A stretch of 64,000 nucleotides of DNA from Planctomycetota bacterium (GCA_020845475.1 JADLFN010000002.1:62001-126000), one strand, 5' to 3'; positions 32,478-42,004 are shown, counted from the first letter of the stretch. Notes: generated from the sequence alone by a model not told the origin. Numbers and translations are program-made.

Positions 32478-33662
32478 GTGAAACTCTCCGACATCGTCAT
32501 CACCCACGCACTGCGCACACCCATCGGAAAATTCCAGGGCGCACTGGGGTCACTTACGGCCGTACAGCTCGGCACGCACGCCGTGGAAGCCGTGCTCAAG
32601 CAATCGGCCATTGACAAGAATCTCGTGGGCCAGGTCATCATGGGCCATGGCCGACAGGCCGGCAACGGGCCCAACAGTGCGCGCCAGGTCACCATCCGCG
32701 CGGGCCTGCCTGAAAACACGATCGCCTACACCATCAACATGGCCTGCGCTTCGGGCCTTAAAGCCATCGTGCTGGCGGCCCAGGCGATTGCCGGCGGCGA
32801 GTGCGAAGCCGCAATTGCCGGCGGCATGGAAAGCATGACCAACGTGCCCTTCATGCTGACGTCTGATGCGCGCGCGGGCTGGCGCATGGGCCACCACGAA
32901 GTCACCGATCTCATGTATCGCGACGGATTTCATTGCCCGCTGGCCGACCAGCTCATGGGCCGCACCGCGGAAACCCTGCGCATCCAGTACAACATCAGCC
33001 GCGCCGACCAGGACGAGTTCGCGGCTTGGTCGCACAACAAAGCCGAGCAGGCAGTCAAGGCGGGCAAGTTCAAAGACGAAATCGCGCCAATCACGATCAA
33101 GGACCGCAAGGGCGACATCGTCATCGACAAAGATGAAGGTGTGCGCGAAGGCTGCACGCCCGAGCAAATGGGCAAGCTCAAACCGGTGTTCATGGAAGAC
33201 GGCACGGTGCACCCGGGCAACGCCTCGGGCATCACCGATGGCGGCAGCGCCGTTTTGCTTATGAACGCCGAGAAAGCCGCGGCACTCGGCTACAAGCCAC
33301 TGGCGCGGCTGGAGGGTTTTGCATTTTCCGGCGTGGACCCCAAAGTCATGGGCATTGGCCCCGTGCCCGCCACGCGCGCGCTGAACAAGCAGCTTGGCAT
33401 TGACATGAACGCCTATGATCTCGTGGAGTTGAACGAGGCGTTTGCCGCGCAGGTACTGGCCTGTGATCGCGAGCTGCACATCGCGCGCGAGAAACTGAAC
33501 GTTAACGGCGGCGCGATTGCCTTGGGCCATCCGATCGGCAACACAGGTGCGCGCATCGTGACCACGCTGGTGCATGAGCTCAGACGCCGCAACGCCAAGC
33601 GCGGCCTGGCAACGCTGTGCGTCAGCGGCGGCCTGGGTGCATCGCTGGCGCTGTCGCGCTGA
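32478..33662 (+). CDS. Acetyl-CoA acetyltransferase (thiolase)
   Basis: 394 residues. Catalytic cysteine C90 (NMACASG), histidine H351 (GHPIG) and second cysteine C381 (CVSGGLG) are all in place; [11 protein letters not shown] is the usual CoA-loop region. It condenses two acetyl-CoA to acetoacetyl-CoA or runs the reverse step in beta-oxidation; sequence alone does not decide. GAGG lies before the ATG at 32478. The C-terminal signature reads SGGLGAS instead of the common GGGQGxA, a mild deviation. It follows the tRNA on the opposite strand. Confidence 0.95.
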   Translation: MKLSDIVITHALRTPIGKFQGALGSLTAVQLGTHAVEAVLKQSAIDKNLVGQVIMGHGRQAGNGPNSARQVTIRAGLPENTIAYTINMACASGLKAIVLAAQAIAGGECEAAIAGGMESMTNVPFMLTSDARAGWRMGHHEVTDLMYRDGFHCPLADQLMGRTAETLRIQYNISRADQDEFAAWSHNKAEQAVKAGKFKDEIAPITIKDRKGDIVIDKDEGVREGCTPEQMGKLKPVFMEDGTVHPGNASGITDGGSAVLLMNAEKAAALGYKPLARLEGFAFSGVDPKVMGIGPVPATRALNKQLGIDMNAYDLVELNEAFAAQVLACDRELHIAREKLNVNGGAIALGHPIGNTGARIVTTLVHELRRRNAKRGLATLCVSGGLGASLALSR

Positions 33663-33704
33663 CGGTTCATACAATCGCCCAGCGCGCCACAGTTGGGGAA
33701 ATTT

Positions 33705-34604
33705 ATGGCGGTCAAACTCAGTCGAAAGAGCGGACAGTTCGCGCTGCTGCTGGCCGAAGTGAAATGGCTGGACGTAAGCGGACTTGCGCCCAAACTGGCA
33801 GCAGCACTGCGCGTCACGAAGTCCGACGCGGTGCGCGCACTGCGCCAGCAAAAGGGAATTCTGGTTGAAGGTGTCAGTCAAGAACAGGCCCAAGCTGCGT
33901 GCGCGGCCTTGAAGGCAGAAGGCGTTGAAGCCAACGCCGTTGCCGAAACCGAAGTTCCGGCGCTACCCAAAGCGCTTGAGGTTTCGCTGATCCGCATTGG
34001 CGAGCACGCCTTTGAAACACCCAGCCTGGTCGGTGCCGGCCTGCCGCAGATATGGCCCTGGGAAGATCTGTTGCTGGCATGCGGCGGAATCGTGCTGGAT
34101 GCATCAGCGCAGATCGAAAAACTTGCCAGCACCCTGGAACGCGGCGACAACGAAGATGCCGATGTACGCAAAGCTCACGCCCAACGCCAGCTTGAGCGCG
34201 CCCGTGAGCGCGTCTTTCCTCTGAGCGCGGAAGTGGGCCGCGCCGAACCCGAGCTGTTTGATGCGCTCTCGGCAGCAGCTCGTGCACGCAAGGGCAAAAA
34301 CGAAAAGCCCGCTGACGTTGGAGAATTCGGCAATCTGCGCACCATGCTTGACCTGGTTTTTCGGCATCCCTTTGAGCGTTTGCGCATCACGGCCCGCACG
34401 CGCGTACAAGATCTTCCGCGCAGCGTGCACCCTGCCAAACAACTGCACTTGATAGCCGCAGCGGCGATAACGCAGATAAGCAAAGGTGCCTGCCCGTCGT
34501 TCCTTGACTTGGCCAGAGCCGTCGACAGCAGCAGCTACATTTTTGAGGATCTGGCCCAGTTTGACGACTACTGCCGGTGGTGTTTCCTGCGCAACGCAAC
34601 ATAG
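33705..34604 (+). CDS. Hypothetical protein, 299 residues
   Basis: The ATG at 33705 has GGGGAAATTT before it. The first 90 residues contain a degenerate pair of strands and helices ([45 protein letters not shown]) that recalls ribosomal L7/L12 C-terminal-like or metal-free HMA-like folds found in planctomycete proteins. The rest is helical with no signal peptide and no membrane segment. DYCRWCFLR near the end has two cysteines. I do not recognise a function. It is followed after about 60 nt by a lipoprotein gene in the same direction. Confidence 0.7.
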   Translation: MAVKLSRKSGQFALLLAEVKWLDVSGLAPKLAAALRVTKSDAVRALRQQKGILVEGVSQEQAQAACAALKAEGVEANAVAETEVPALPKALEVSLIRIGEHAFETPSLVGAGLPQIWPWEDLLLACGGIVLDASAQIEKLASTLERGDNEDADVRKAHAQRQLERARERVFPLSAEVGRAEPELFDALSAAARARKGKNEKPADVGEFGNLRTMLDLVFRHPFERLRITARTRVQDLPRSVHPAKQLHLIAAAAITQISKGACPSFLDLARAVDSSSYIFEDLAQFDDYCRWCFLRNAT

Positions 34605-34668
34605 CCGGCAATTCCTTCAACGCGCGGCAGGCTGCTGCGTTAAACGGACGCACCTTTAAAGGATACAT

Positions 34669-35184
34669 GTGAAGCTCATCGCTCTGCTGATGCCGTTCCT
34701 GTTCATTCTGGCGGCTTGCTCCGCTGCACCCGCAATCGACGAAGGCGCACAGGCACCAAGCGCGGAACGACAGGCCCAGCTTACGGGTTTGTTTGACCGC
34801 CTTTCGGGAGATGAGGCCGGAGCAAAAAAAGCTGCTGCGCAAGCCGCGCGTCTGGAAGAACTCGATCGCCGTTTTCTGACAAGCCTCTGGGGCACGCGCT
34901 CAAGTGCGCCACAGGCCGCGATGCGACTGGGCGAAGCCCTGGCGGAGGCCGGCGCGCACGAAGAAGCATTTGCGTGGTATCTGCGAACGTTCAGGGCCCT
35001 GCCCGCCCATGACGCTCTTCGCCCCTATGTAAGGTACGAGATGGCGCGGAACTGTCTTGCCATGGGAAAGCCCGACGACGCTATCAACCTGCTTGCCAAT
35101 CGCCTTGACCCCGCACCACTGCCGGAAGCGTTGCAAGCCAAGTACGACGCACTTCTGGAAGCCGCCGCCAAGGCCAGTCGTTAG
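34669..35184 (+). CDS. TPR-like lipoprotein
   Basis: 171 residues from the GTG at 34669, with AAAGGA upstream. The lipoprotein signal MKLIALLMPFLFILAAC has its lipobox cysteine at 17. The mature part is helical and reads like two TPR-type repeats (APQAAMRLGEALAEAGAHEEAFAWYLRTF, RYEMARNCLAMGKPDDAINLLANRL). A role in envelope protein interactions is likely; nothing more specific is visible. A heptamer-repeat element follows immediately and then nadC. Confidence 0.75.
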   Translation: MKLIALLMPFLFILAACSAAPAIDEGAQAPSAERQAQLTGLFDRLSGDEAGAKKAAAQAARLEELDRRFLTSLWGTRSSAPQAAMRLGEALAEAGAHEEAFAWYLRTFRALPAHDALRPYVRYEMARNCLAMGKPDDAINLLANRLDPAPLPEALQAKYDALLEAAAKASR

Positions 35185-35215
35185 CGATTCCCGATTTTCG
35201 ATTGCCGAAAATCCC
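35185..35215. repeat. Heptamer tandem-repeat element
   Basis: Units CGATTCC, CGATTTT, CGATTGC, CGAAAAT. The last partly mirrors the second, so a small hairpin (ATTTTCG/CGAAAAT) can form. Fills the gap before nadC. Confidence 0.75.
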
Positions 35216-35236
35216 CCGCGGGGACATGCTCCACGC

Positions 35237-36112
35237 ATGCGCCAGACCATGGGCGAAACACTCTTGATGCTTGCGCGTCAGCTTGCGCTTGTGGCTTTGC
35301 GCGAGGACATCGGGCCCGGAGACATCACCGGCCAGGCGCTGCTTTCGGCCTCCAAACCGGCCACCGCTGAGATCCGCTTCAAGCAAGATGGCGTGCTCGC
35401 GTGCATAGAGTGGGCCAGCGTCGTGTTCGCAGAGCTAGACGCGCAGGCGCGGGTGGAAATTCTGTCGCGCGACGGAGATATGCTGCGCGCAGGAACGGTC
35501 GCTGCCCGCGTTCACGGTTCACAACAGGCTCTGGTAGCGGGCGAGCGCACCACGCTCAACCTGATCCAGCGCATGTGCGGTGTTGCAACCCTGACGGCCC
35601 GCATGGTTGCCGCCTGCGAGGGCACCCGTGCGATGGTACTGGACACGCGCAAGACCACGCCCGGCCTGAGGGCATTTGAAAAGTATGCGGTGACATGCGG
35701 CGGTGGCGTTAACCACCGAATGGGACTGTACGACGAGGCCATGATCAAAGAAAACCACCTTTACCTAAGTGGTTTGGAGTTGGGTGAGGCGATTGCAAAA
35801 ATCAGAAAATCCAGGCCTGCCGCGTTTCTTACGGCTGAGGCTGAGTCAGTGAGTCAGGCCCGTCTGGCGATGGAGGCCGGCGCCAATGTTGTGCTGCTGG
35901 ACGATTTCACGCTCGACGAGATTCGACAGGCCGTCGAGCATCGCAACACGCGCCCTGAATTCTCGCGCGTGCAGCTGGAAGTTTCCGGAGGCGTCAATCT
36001 TGGCAACATTGAAAGCTACGCAAAGACAGGTGTCGAGCGCATCAGCGTAGGCTCAATAACCCACAGTGCGCCCTCGCTGGACATCTCAATGAAGGTCATG
36101 CACGCACAGTGA
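35237..36112 (+). CDS. nadC: Nicotinate-nucleotide pyrophosphorylase (quinolinate phosphoribosyltransferase)
   Basis: 291 residues. It converts quinolinate and PRPP to nicotinate mononucleotide in de novo NAD synthesis. Recognised blocks are REDIGPGDITGQAL, AGERTTLNLIQRMCGVATLT, DTRKTTPGLRAFEKYAVTCGGGVNHRMGLYDEAMIKENH and the C-terminal VSGGVNLGNIESYAKTGVERISVG. All basic residues expected to bind phosphates are visible (R in GERTTLN, K in RKTTPG, HR in NHRMG). The start is taken as ATG at 35237; an ATG at 35249 is equally possible. nadA and nadB are not adjacent. Confidence 0.96.
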   Translation: MRQTMGETLLMLARQLALVALREDIGPGDITGQALLSASKPATAEIRFKQDGVLACIEWASVVFAELDAQARVEILSRDGDMLRAGTVAARVHGSQQALVAGERTTLNLIQRMCGVATLTARMVAACEGTRAMVLDTRKTTPGLRAFEKYAVTCGGGVNHRMGLYDEAMIKENHLYLSGLELGEAIAKIRKSRPAAFLTAEAESVSQARLAMEAGANVVLLDDFTLDEIRQAVEHRNTRPEFSRVQLEVSGGVNLGNIESYAKTGVERISVGSITHSAPSLDISMKVMHAQ

Positions 36113-36449
36113 TTGTGCCACGGCCAGGAACTCGCCATCTTTGTCAGAAAGCGCCGTTGCGTGATAACGCGTAGAAATGTTCACACGTCAGCAAGCACTG
36201 GGAGATATGTGCGTTTATCTTTCGTATTGACATATTTATACACTTGCTTTGTTCCGGTACATATTACAAGGACAGCCGCATGTCTAAACCATGACCAACA
36301 AGAAAACATTTAGCAATATTTGTATGGACGTTTTGGTTCGATGGTGTACCTTCTTTTGCATCTAGCCTAGCGAACGATTGAAGGCAAACAGTAACGACTC
36401 GCCCGAAACGTGGCCCTCTAGCCGTAGGGGACTGGTGCAAGAAAGTTCC

Positions 36450-36503
36450 GACCGGGAGGCTTCCGACGACGCTTACCGTCACCGTCGTTGGAGCTTCCCG
36501 GTC
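36450..36503. other. Long hairpin, 20-bp stem
   Basis: GACCGGGAGGCT at 36450 pairs with AGCTTCCCGGTC ending at 36503 (two G-T pairs allowed), and CCGACGAC with GTCGTTGG inside it, leaving one bulged T and a 13-nt loop. No T-run follows, so it is not a typical terminator. It may be a structured RNA or a palindromic insertion. Confidence 0.55.
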
Positions 36504-36510
36504 GTCTTTG

Positions 36511-36539
36511 TTGACGCGGCTGGCACCTTGGGCTATCGT
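36511..36539 (+). promoter_or_regulatory. Sigma-70-like promoter for the gene at 36593
   Basis: TTGACG (36511-36516), 17-bp spacer, TATCGT (36534-36539). It sits about 50 nt before the start codon of the P-domain-like protein. Confidence 0.45.
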
Positions 36540-36592
36540 CGGCGATAATCTGTAAGTCAATTACTTGAAACCATTTGTCGCGGGGGCTTTCG

Positions 36593-37621
36593 ATGCGCAC
36601 GCCGAGGTACTTGCTGTTGGCGGTCCTGCTTACTTCGTTTGCACTTTTGGGCGCCCAATGTGGGCCGGATCAACCAGATGATGACCCGCTGCCCAAGCGC
36701 GCGGGCGCAGCAACGCCGTTTATGCGTACGTACTACCAGACCCAGACGGTGCCCCGCTCGATGCAGGCGGTCAAGATTCCAGAAGGCACGGATTTTGAAG
36801 ATGACGAACTGGAGCTGACTTTCTCCATGGGCGGCAATGAGCTGGTCACGGACATGGACGTCGGCCTGACCGTGGGTGGCGAACAGGAAGCAAAAGTCTA
36901 TGACCTTTATTGCCGCATGGTGTCGCCCATCGGCACGAAGTCCGCATGGAAGCCCGTGGACTTGTCTTACACCAAGACTCACATCCCTTTCAGCTACGAA
37001 TTCGACAGCGAGAACTCTTCAGGCAAGTGGAAGCTGCAACTGCGTGACCCCGTCAAGGACAACGACGGTCGTCTGCGTTTCCGCAATGCCACGCTGCGCA
37101 TCAACGATGGCGAGTCCTCCACCATCCGCGGTTTGGCGAACAACGCCACAGAAACCATCACGCTGACCTCGACCCAGATGAAGCTCGACGTGCTGCGTGA
37201 AGTAACGGCTGGCGCTTTCCCGGCTGATTTCTGCGTCTTTGGTGTCAAGAAGATGCTCCAGAACAATTTCACGTTCACGACCAGCTTCTCGGTGCGTTCG
37301 TTCCAGATTGACTTCTCCATCCTGATCGACAAGTCCGCCAACGTGGGCAAGGACTGCCTGATGCTCATTATGGCGCCTTCGGGTGGTTATGCGTTTGGCG
37401 CCCTTGAGGCTTGGGGCAGCCTGCCCACCGCGACGGATCTGGGATCTGTCGCCCTGTACCAGTTCAGTTTTGCATTCGCCAATGACATTGACCTTGCCGG
37501 CGAACCATCGCTGGGCACTTGGACGCTCGCACTGATCGACACCAAGACTGACCTCAAGACCATGGAGTTGACCGATAACACTCCGCCAAGCATGACGCTG
37601 GGCGGCCGCACATATAGCTAA
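36593..37621 (+). CDS. Exported protein with two P-domain-like (proprotein convertase-like) modules
   Basis: 342 residues. Lipoprotein-like signal MRTPRYLLLAVLLTSFALLGAQC. Two beta-sandwich modules follow, about 45-170 and 185-340. Each ends with the P-domain type strand: GKWKLQLRDPVKDNDGRLRFRNATLRI and GTWTLALIDTKTDLKTMEL. P-domains stabilise secreted subtilisin-like proteases, but no protease domain is present, so this is a free-standing binding or structural protein. A clear intrinsic terminator follows. Confidence 0.72.
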   Translation: MRTPRYLLLAVLLTSFALLGAQCGPDQPDDDPLPKRAGAATPFMRTYYQTQTVPRSMQAVKIPEGTDFEDDELELTFSMGGNELVTDMDVGLTVGGEQEAKVYDLYCRMVSPIGTKSAWKPVDLSYTKTHIPFSYEFDSENSSGKWKLQLRDPVKDNDGRLRFRNATLRINDGESSTIRGLANNATETITLTSTQMKLDVLREVTAGAFPADFCVFGVKKMLQNNFTFTTSFSVRSFQIDFSILIDKSANVGKDCLMLIMAPSGGYAFGALEAWGSLPTATDLGSVALYQFSFAFANDIDLAGEPSLGTWTLALIDTKTDLKTMELTDNTPPSMTLGGRTYS

Positions 37622-37648
37622 ACCAAAGAATCAACATCCATATTGCAC

Positions 37649-37689
37649 AAGGACTGTTCCTGGCCGCATCACGCCGGGCAACAGTCCTT
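37649..37689 (+). terminator. Intrinsic terminator after the P-domain gene
   Basis: AAGGACTGTT pairs perfectly with AACAGTCCTT (10 bp) around a 21-nt loop, followed by GCCTTTTC. Confidence 0.7.
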
Positions 37690-37740
37690 GCCTTTTCATG
37701 CGCCCGTCGGTGCAACCACCCCGCCTCGCCACGAAACGGT

Positions 37741-37782
37741 ATTGAGACAAGTTATCACTTGCAATTGCGAACGAGTCTCAAT
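37741..37782 (+). promoter_or_regulatory. Candidate operator before the porin gene
   Basis: An 8-bp inverted repeat ATTGAGAC/GTCTCAAT spans 42 nt and encloses TTGCAATTGCGAAC. The right half resembles Fur-type sites (TTGCGAA then GTCTCAA), but the fit is loose. It would control the porin, cytochrome and substrate-binding genes. Confidence 0.3.
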
Positions 37783-37811
37783 ATATTCCGGCGATTCCAT
37801 CGGAGAACATC

Positions 37812-39077
37812 ATGAAATCCCTGCTCGCCGTACTGCTCTTGCTCGCCGCCTCACCCGTGTTTGCACAGGCCGATCCGGTCAAGGCCGCTCAGCCACTTGA
37901 TCCTGACAATAAGGACACAAAAGCCGCGCCTGACGATAAGCCCCCCGCATCCAGCAAATCTCCCGTGGAGGCATGGGAAGACGGCGTGGGCAAGGTCGAT
38001 ACCGCGCTGGGCAAGGTTCGCATCGGCGGCTATGCAACGCTGCTGCACAAGACCGTCGACAAATACAACGGCGGCAATTCCACCAACTTCTTTGACTCGG
38101 CCCGTGTGGTGCCCCAGCTCGACTGGGAGGTTGTCGATTGGCTCGAGTTCGGCATCGAGATCGAATTCGAGGGCGGCGGCTCCGGCGCTTCCTACCTATC
38201 AAACAATTACATCGTTCTCGAATACGCCGAAGCCCGCGCTACGCCGCTCGATGAGCTCAATTTCAGGGCCGGCATCTTGCTCATCAATTGGGGCCGCTAC
38301 AACCGCAACCACGACGACATCTTCTGGGACCTCGCCGACCGGCCCTACGTCCATCGCCACATTATTCCCGGCACGTTCATGCAGCCCGGCTTCGGAATCT
38401 ACGGCACCTTCAACCAGATCCCCTTTGTCAGTATCAACTACGACTTCGCGGTCACGCAGGGCCTGAACTCCAACTTCACCAGCAACGACGGCGCGCGCAA
38501 TGCCCGCACTTCGTTCCGCGTTGACAACAACGACAACAAGGCGATGTGGTTTCACCTCGGCGTCACGCCCGATTTCCACACCCAGCTCTTCAACATGGAC
38601 GTTGGCGTCTCCTACACCTATCAGGAAACCAGCGGCGACAATGGCGACGCATTGCGTGGCGTGGGCGTGGACGGCGCCATGAAGTTCAAGATCATTGAGC
38701 GCTTCGGTATTGACATCACGGGCGAGTTCAGCCGGATGTGGATCAACCGCGAATCCACGCTCACCGTGCCAAACGGCCTCTATGCCTGGCACGCGGACAT
38801 CCTGTTCAAGGTAGATCCGTTTCCGGCGGCATGGCGCAACAAGGTGTTCGGCGCGCGCCCCTACATCGGCCTGATTTTCCGCATTGAGCAGAACGACCTG
38901 AACGACGACTTCAAGGGCGCTGCCGCCAATGACGACCGTTTCGCCTTGACGATCGGTCTGGCTTTCCGCCCCATTTCAAAGCTCGTCGTGCGCCTGGAGT
39001 GGAAGAACCAGCAAAGCCGTGAACGTGACGATGGCGACGAAAACCTCTGGGTCGCCAGCGTTTCTGTGGGTTTCTAG
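37812..39077 (+). CDS. Outer-membrane porin-like protein
   Basis: 421 residues with the signal peptide MKSLLAVLLLLAASPVFAQA. An acidic/proline linker to about 60 is followed by a barrel: LGKVRIGGYATLLHK is the first strand, and alternating strands with aromatic girdles continue to the last one, ENLWVASVSVGF, which ends in phenylalanine as required for BAM-dependent insertion. The closest type is phosphate-selective porin O/P or a similar 16-stranded barrel. The specific solute is not visible. It is followed by a cytochrome and a metal/cobalamin-type substrate-binding gene. Confidence 0.8.
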   Translation: MKSLLAVLLLLAASPVFAQADPVKAAQPLDPDNKDTKAAPDDKPPASSKSPVEAWEDGVGKVDTALGKVRIGGYATLLHKTVDKYNGGNSTNFFDSARVVPQLDWEVVDWLEFGIEIEFEGGGSGASYLSNNYIVLEYAEARATPLDELNFRAGILLINWGRYNRNHDDIFWDLADRPYVHRHIIPGTFMQPGFGIYGTFNQIPFVSINYDFAVTQGLNSNFTSNDGARNARTSFRVDNNDNKAMWFHLGVTPDFHTQLFNMDVGVSYTYQETSGDNGDALRGVGVDGAMKFKIIERFGIDITGEFSRMWINRESTLTVPNGLYAWHADILFKVDPFPAAWRNKVFGARPYIGLIFRIEQNDLNDDFKGAAANDDRFALTIGLAFRPISKLVVRLEWKNQQSRERDDGDENLWVASVSVGF

Positions 39078-39103
39078 AAGTCGTGCCGACAGCAAGGTTT
39101 GCC

Positions 39104-39469
39104 ATGAATGCGTTCCAACTCGTGGGCCTCTCTCTCCCCCACCAGCCGCGGATGCGGCATGTCATGGCAGCCTTGCTGTTGGCAGCAATGCTGCTTGGCA
39201 GCATGGCCTGCTCAACGGTTTCGAGCGCGCGGTCGCAGAAAGACAGCACGGAAAATGGCGCGGTCGAGCCTCCGCTTTCTCAAGATCTTGAAGAAGGAAG
39301 AACTCTGTACGAACGCCGCTGCGGAACATGCCATGAACTCTATGCGCCCCAGGAATACTCGCGGGCCTCATGGCCTCGCTACGTCAAACGCTATGGCCCA
39401 CGCAGCGGACTGACGCCTGCCGACCGGGAAAAGGTCACGGCTTACCTCCAGGCAACCGCTGTCCGGTAG
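39104..39469 (+). CDS. Monoheme cytochrome c-type lipoprotein
   Basis: 121 residues. A signal with the lipobox GSMAC (cysteine 36) is preceded by a longer than usual N-terminus; an ATG at 39152 would give a shorter one. The heme site is C73-G-T-C76-H77 in RRCGTCHELYAPQEY. The rest is only 44 residues and contains no methionine, so the sixth iron ligand must be a different residue or absent. That resembles small cytochromes in Mo- or tetrathionate-type systems. It lies between the porin and substrate-binding genes. The role is probably electron transfer or heme sensing at the membrane. Confidence 0.8.
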   Translation: MNAFQLVGLSLPHQPRMRHVMAALLLAAMLLGSMACSTVSSARSQKDSTENGAVEPPLSQDLEEGRTLYERRCGTCHELYAPQEYSRASWPRYVKRYGPRSGLTPADREKVTAYLQATAVR

Positions 39470-39494
39470 TCAGGCCGCGCGCTATGGTTGGCCT

Positions 39495-40379
39495 GTGGAG
39501 AATTTTACCGATATCACCGGTTACACGTTGGCCCTGGGCGCGTCGCCGACGCGTGTTGTCAGCCTCGTTCCCAGCGTGACGGAAACGATCTTCGACATCG
39601 GCGCGGCTTCATGCCTCGTCGGCCGCACGCGTTACTGCGTTGCTCCCGATCCTGACGTGCGAACGATCGAGAGAATCGGCGGCACAAAGGACCCGGACAT
39701 CCGGCGCATCATTGCACTCAAGCCTGACCTCGTACTCGCCAACCGCGAAGAAAACCGCAAACCAGATATTGAACAACTGCGCGCAGCCGGACTGCCCGTG
39801 TATGTGGATGAACCATGCACGGTTGAACAAGCCCTGGCTATGGTCTCGTTGCTGGGCCGCATGCTTGATTGTGAAGGACGCGCCGACGCCATGGTACGCC
39901 GCGGTGCGCAACAACTCGGCGCGATTGCCCAACGCCTGCGCGAACTGGATGAGTTGAACGCGCACAAGTTGAAGCCTCGATCGCACCCGCGCCCCCGTGC
40001 GTTGGCTTTCATCTGGCGCGATCCCTGGATGGTGGCCGGCACCAACACCTACATCAGCGACATGCTGAAGACCTTGGGTGCGACGCTGGCCTTTGAAGAC
40101 CCAATGCCTGCGAGTCCGCTGCGTCAGCGCGTTGCCGCCATGCGATACTTCACAGTTGAACCGGCCGAAGTAGCCGCGCTTGCGCCGGACGTTCTGCTGT
40201 TTCCCGACGAGCCCTATACGTTCACCGAGCGTGACATGGCGCTTTGGCGCGATATGGCGCTGACGATTCCGGCAGCGAGGGAAGGCCGGCTTCGCCTCTG
40301 CAGCGGGCAGGATCTCGCCTGGTTTGGAAGCCGCACGGCAGGCGCATTGTCTCGACTCCAGCCGTTGGTTTCATGGTGA
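39495..40379 (+). CDS. BtuF-like helical-backbone metal/cobalamin binding protein
   Basis: 294 residues from the GTG at 39495. The pattern RVVSLVPSVTETIFDIGAASCLVGRTRYC, then IGGTKDPDIRRIIALKPDLVLANREEN and PVYVDEPCTVEQAL is that of periplasmic-binding proteins such as BtuF/FhuD (two lobes joined by a long helix). No signal peptide or lipobox is visible in the frame, so it appears cytoplasmic or its start is further upstream; no upstream in-frame extension carries one. No ABC permease or ATPase is adjacent. The ligand may be cobalamin or an iron chelate. Confidence 0.75.
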   Translation: MENFTDITGYTLALGASPTRVVSLVPSVTETIFDIGAASCLVGRTRYCVAPDPDVRTIERIGGTKDPDIRRIIALKPDLVLANREENRKPDIEQLRAAGLPVYVDEPCTVEQALAMVSLLGRMLDCEGRADAMVRRGAQQLGAIAQRLRELDELNAHKLKPRSHPRPRALAFIWRDPWMVAGTNTYISDMLKTLGATLAFEDPMPASPLRQRVAAMRYFTVEPAEVAALAPDVLLFPDEPYTFTERDMALWRDMALTIPAAREGRLRLCSGQDLAWFGSRTAGALSRLQPLVSW

Positions 40380-40443
40380 ATCACTTGACGTCTCAGATGT
40401 AAGTCCATACGCTCTCGCGCCGAGGTGGGCTAAGGAGAGTGTC

Positions 40444-41490
40444 ATGCGGAGTGCAATGCGTGTGTTGTGCATAGTGATGTTGTTCTGCTCAGCGTTGTTC
40501 GGCCAGGATCGGCTTACAACCACTGGCGGCGACGTGCTCAACGGCAAGTTCGTCAAGCTCGAAGCCGGCAAGGTGTTCTTTGAGGCCGAGAAAGTCGGCA
40601 AGCTCGAAATCGCCCTGGCCAACGTCAAAGATCTTTCGCTCGGCGCGGCCCGCGATGTGCGCTGGCGCGTGGGCGACGACGCGCAGAAGCAGGAAAAAGG
40701 AACGATTTCCACGCGCGAGGGCAAGGTTTACCTGAAGGATTCGACCGGTGAGCGCGAGATTGATCTAGGTAAGTTCAAGGGCATTGATGAGACGGTACCG
40801 GACCTTCGCCCGTTCTGGGATATCAGCGCCCGATTTGCTTTTGGCTGGACGGAGGGCAACACCCAGACGTACTCGATGAACTTCCGTTTCGACATCAAGC
40901 GCACCAGCCAGGTCAATGTCATGAGCCTGTTTGGCGAAGGCAACTACTTCCAGGATCGCCTGCTTGACGAAGACCCGGTGCGCCGCCGCGACTATGCGCT
41001 GGGCTATGCCTACAGCTACGTCTTCAAGTTCAACCTCACGATTGACCTGACCGAAGACCTGACCATGAACGAGCTGGCCGGCTACCACTGGCGCAGCGTA
41101 ACGGGTCTTGGCGTGGGTTACTACATCATCAAGAACGATACCACCCAGTTGCACGTCGCCGGTCATGGTACCTACACCCATGAAGACCTGATGTTCGGCG
41201 CGGAAGACCAGCACTACTTCGGCGCGCGCCTGCGCGCGATGTTTGAAACGTTCCAGCTTGACCGCAGCCTGCACATCAAGGCCAGGTCCGAGCTGCTGTT
41301 TGACTTCTCCGAGATCAAGAACCTCGTGGTCAATAACGAGTTGCTCGTGGAGTACAAGTTCATGAGTTACTTCACGGCCGGCATGCTCATGCGCCACACC
41401 TGGGACAACATCCCGCCGCAGGGCTTTTTCCACCACGACTTCAGCTTCTTGTTCACGATTGGATTCTCCTGGGGCGGTCACTGGTCTTAG
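40444..41490 (+). CDS. DUF481 outer-membrane protein (copy 1)
   Basis: 348 residues, AAGGAG 6 nt before the ATG at 40444. Signal peptide to FGQD. An N-terminal domain of about 110 residues ([34 protein letters not shown]) is a beta-sheet module of the type found in front of DUF481 domains; the remaining 230 residues form a barrel ([36 protein letters not shown]) ending in [15 protein letters not shown]481 members are salt-stress or outer-membrane porin-like proteins. A paralogue lies 550 nt downstream, with mscL between them. Confidence 0.82.
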   Translation: MRSAMRVLCIVMLFCSALFGQDRLTTTGGDVLNGKFVKLEAGKVFFEAEKVGKLEIALANVKDLSLGAARDVRWRVGDDAQKQEKGTISTREGKVYLKDSTGEREIDLGKFKGIDETVPDLRPFWDISARFAFGWTEGNTQTYSMNFRFDIKRTSQVNVMSLFGEGNYFQDRLLDEDPVRRRDYALGYAYSYVFKFNLTIDLTEDLTMNELAGYHWRSVTGLGVGYYIIKNDTTQLHVAGHGTYTHEDLMFGAEDQHYFGARLRAMFETFQLDRSLHIKARSELLFDFSEIKNLVVNNELLVEYKFMSYFTAGMLMRHTWDNIPPQGFFHHDFSFLFTIGFSWGGHWS

Positions 41491-41509
41491 GGACGGAAAG
41501 GACACACCC

Positions 41510-41965
41510 ATGTTCAAGAACATGGCTAAAGAGTTCAGGGATTTCGCGTTGCGCGGCAACGTGATCGACCTGGCCGTGGGCGTTATCATCGGCGCCGCGT
41601 TTGGCAAGATTGTCAGCTCGGCCGTTACCGACGTGATCATGCCCCCCATCGGCATGCTCGTGGGTAAAATGGATTTCTCAAACCTGTACCTCAACCTGAG
41701 CGACATCACTGATACTTCATTGTCACTCGAAGCCGCGCGGGCGGCGAAGCTGCCCGTGGTGGCTTATGGCGTGTTCCTGAACAACGTCATTGATTTCACG
41801 ATTGTCGCGTTCGTCATCTTCATCACGATCAAGCAGATCAATCGATTGAAAAAGGCCCCGCCGCCGGCAGCGCCAGACAAGAAAGACTGCCCGAAGTGCT
41901 TTTCAAGCATCTCAATCAAAGCGACGCGATGCCCGAACTGCACGTCGGATATTCCGACTCAATAG
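41510..41965 (+). CDS. mscL: Large-conductance mechanosensitive channel MscL with C-terminal zinc ribbon
   Basis: 151 residues. Start [32 protein letters not shown] is the MscL signature (first membrane helix); a second membrane helix is at about 80-100 ([22 protein letters not shown]). MscL opens under membrane tension to release solutes after osmotic downshock. Instead of the usual bundle helix, the C-terminus is a zinc ribbon: [18 protein letters not shown]. Zinc-ribbon MscL versions exist in some bacteria. GGAAAGGA precedes the ATG. It lies between two DUF481 genes, so all three may serve osmotic stress. An intrinsic terminator follows. Confidence 0.93.
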   Translation: MFKNMAKEFRDFALRGNVIDLAVGVIIGAAFGKIVSSAVTDVIMPPIGMLVGKMDFSNLYLNLSDITDTSLSLEAARAAKLPVVAYGVFLNNVIDFTIVAFVIFITIKQINRLKKAPPPAAPDKKDCPKCFSSISIKATRCPNCTSDIPTQ

Positions 41966-42004
41966 CCGGCACTGGCCGTTGACTTGGCTGCGCGCGTGCG
42001 GCAC

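Larger units (their letters stand above)
36113..36592. other. 480-nt intergenic region with AT-rich part, hairpin and promoter
   Basis: No gene is supported. The first half is distinctly AT-rich for this genome and contains TTGACA near 36227. The second half holds a very long hairpin (36450-36503, listed separately), a smaller CCCT/AGGG stem near 36413-36430 and a sigma-70-like promoter at 36511-36539. The arrangement would suit a structured leader or small RNA. Confidence 0.5.

Noticed and set aside
32550-33893. Long open frame opposite the thiolase
   Set aside because: Shadow frame; the thiolase on the plus strand has all its catalytic motifs.
36360-36503. c-di-GMP or cobalamin riboswitch
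   Set aside because: GGCAAAC and GGTGCAA fragments occur, but the conserved core and pairing of either class cannot be completed.
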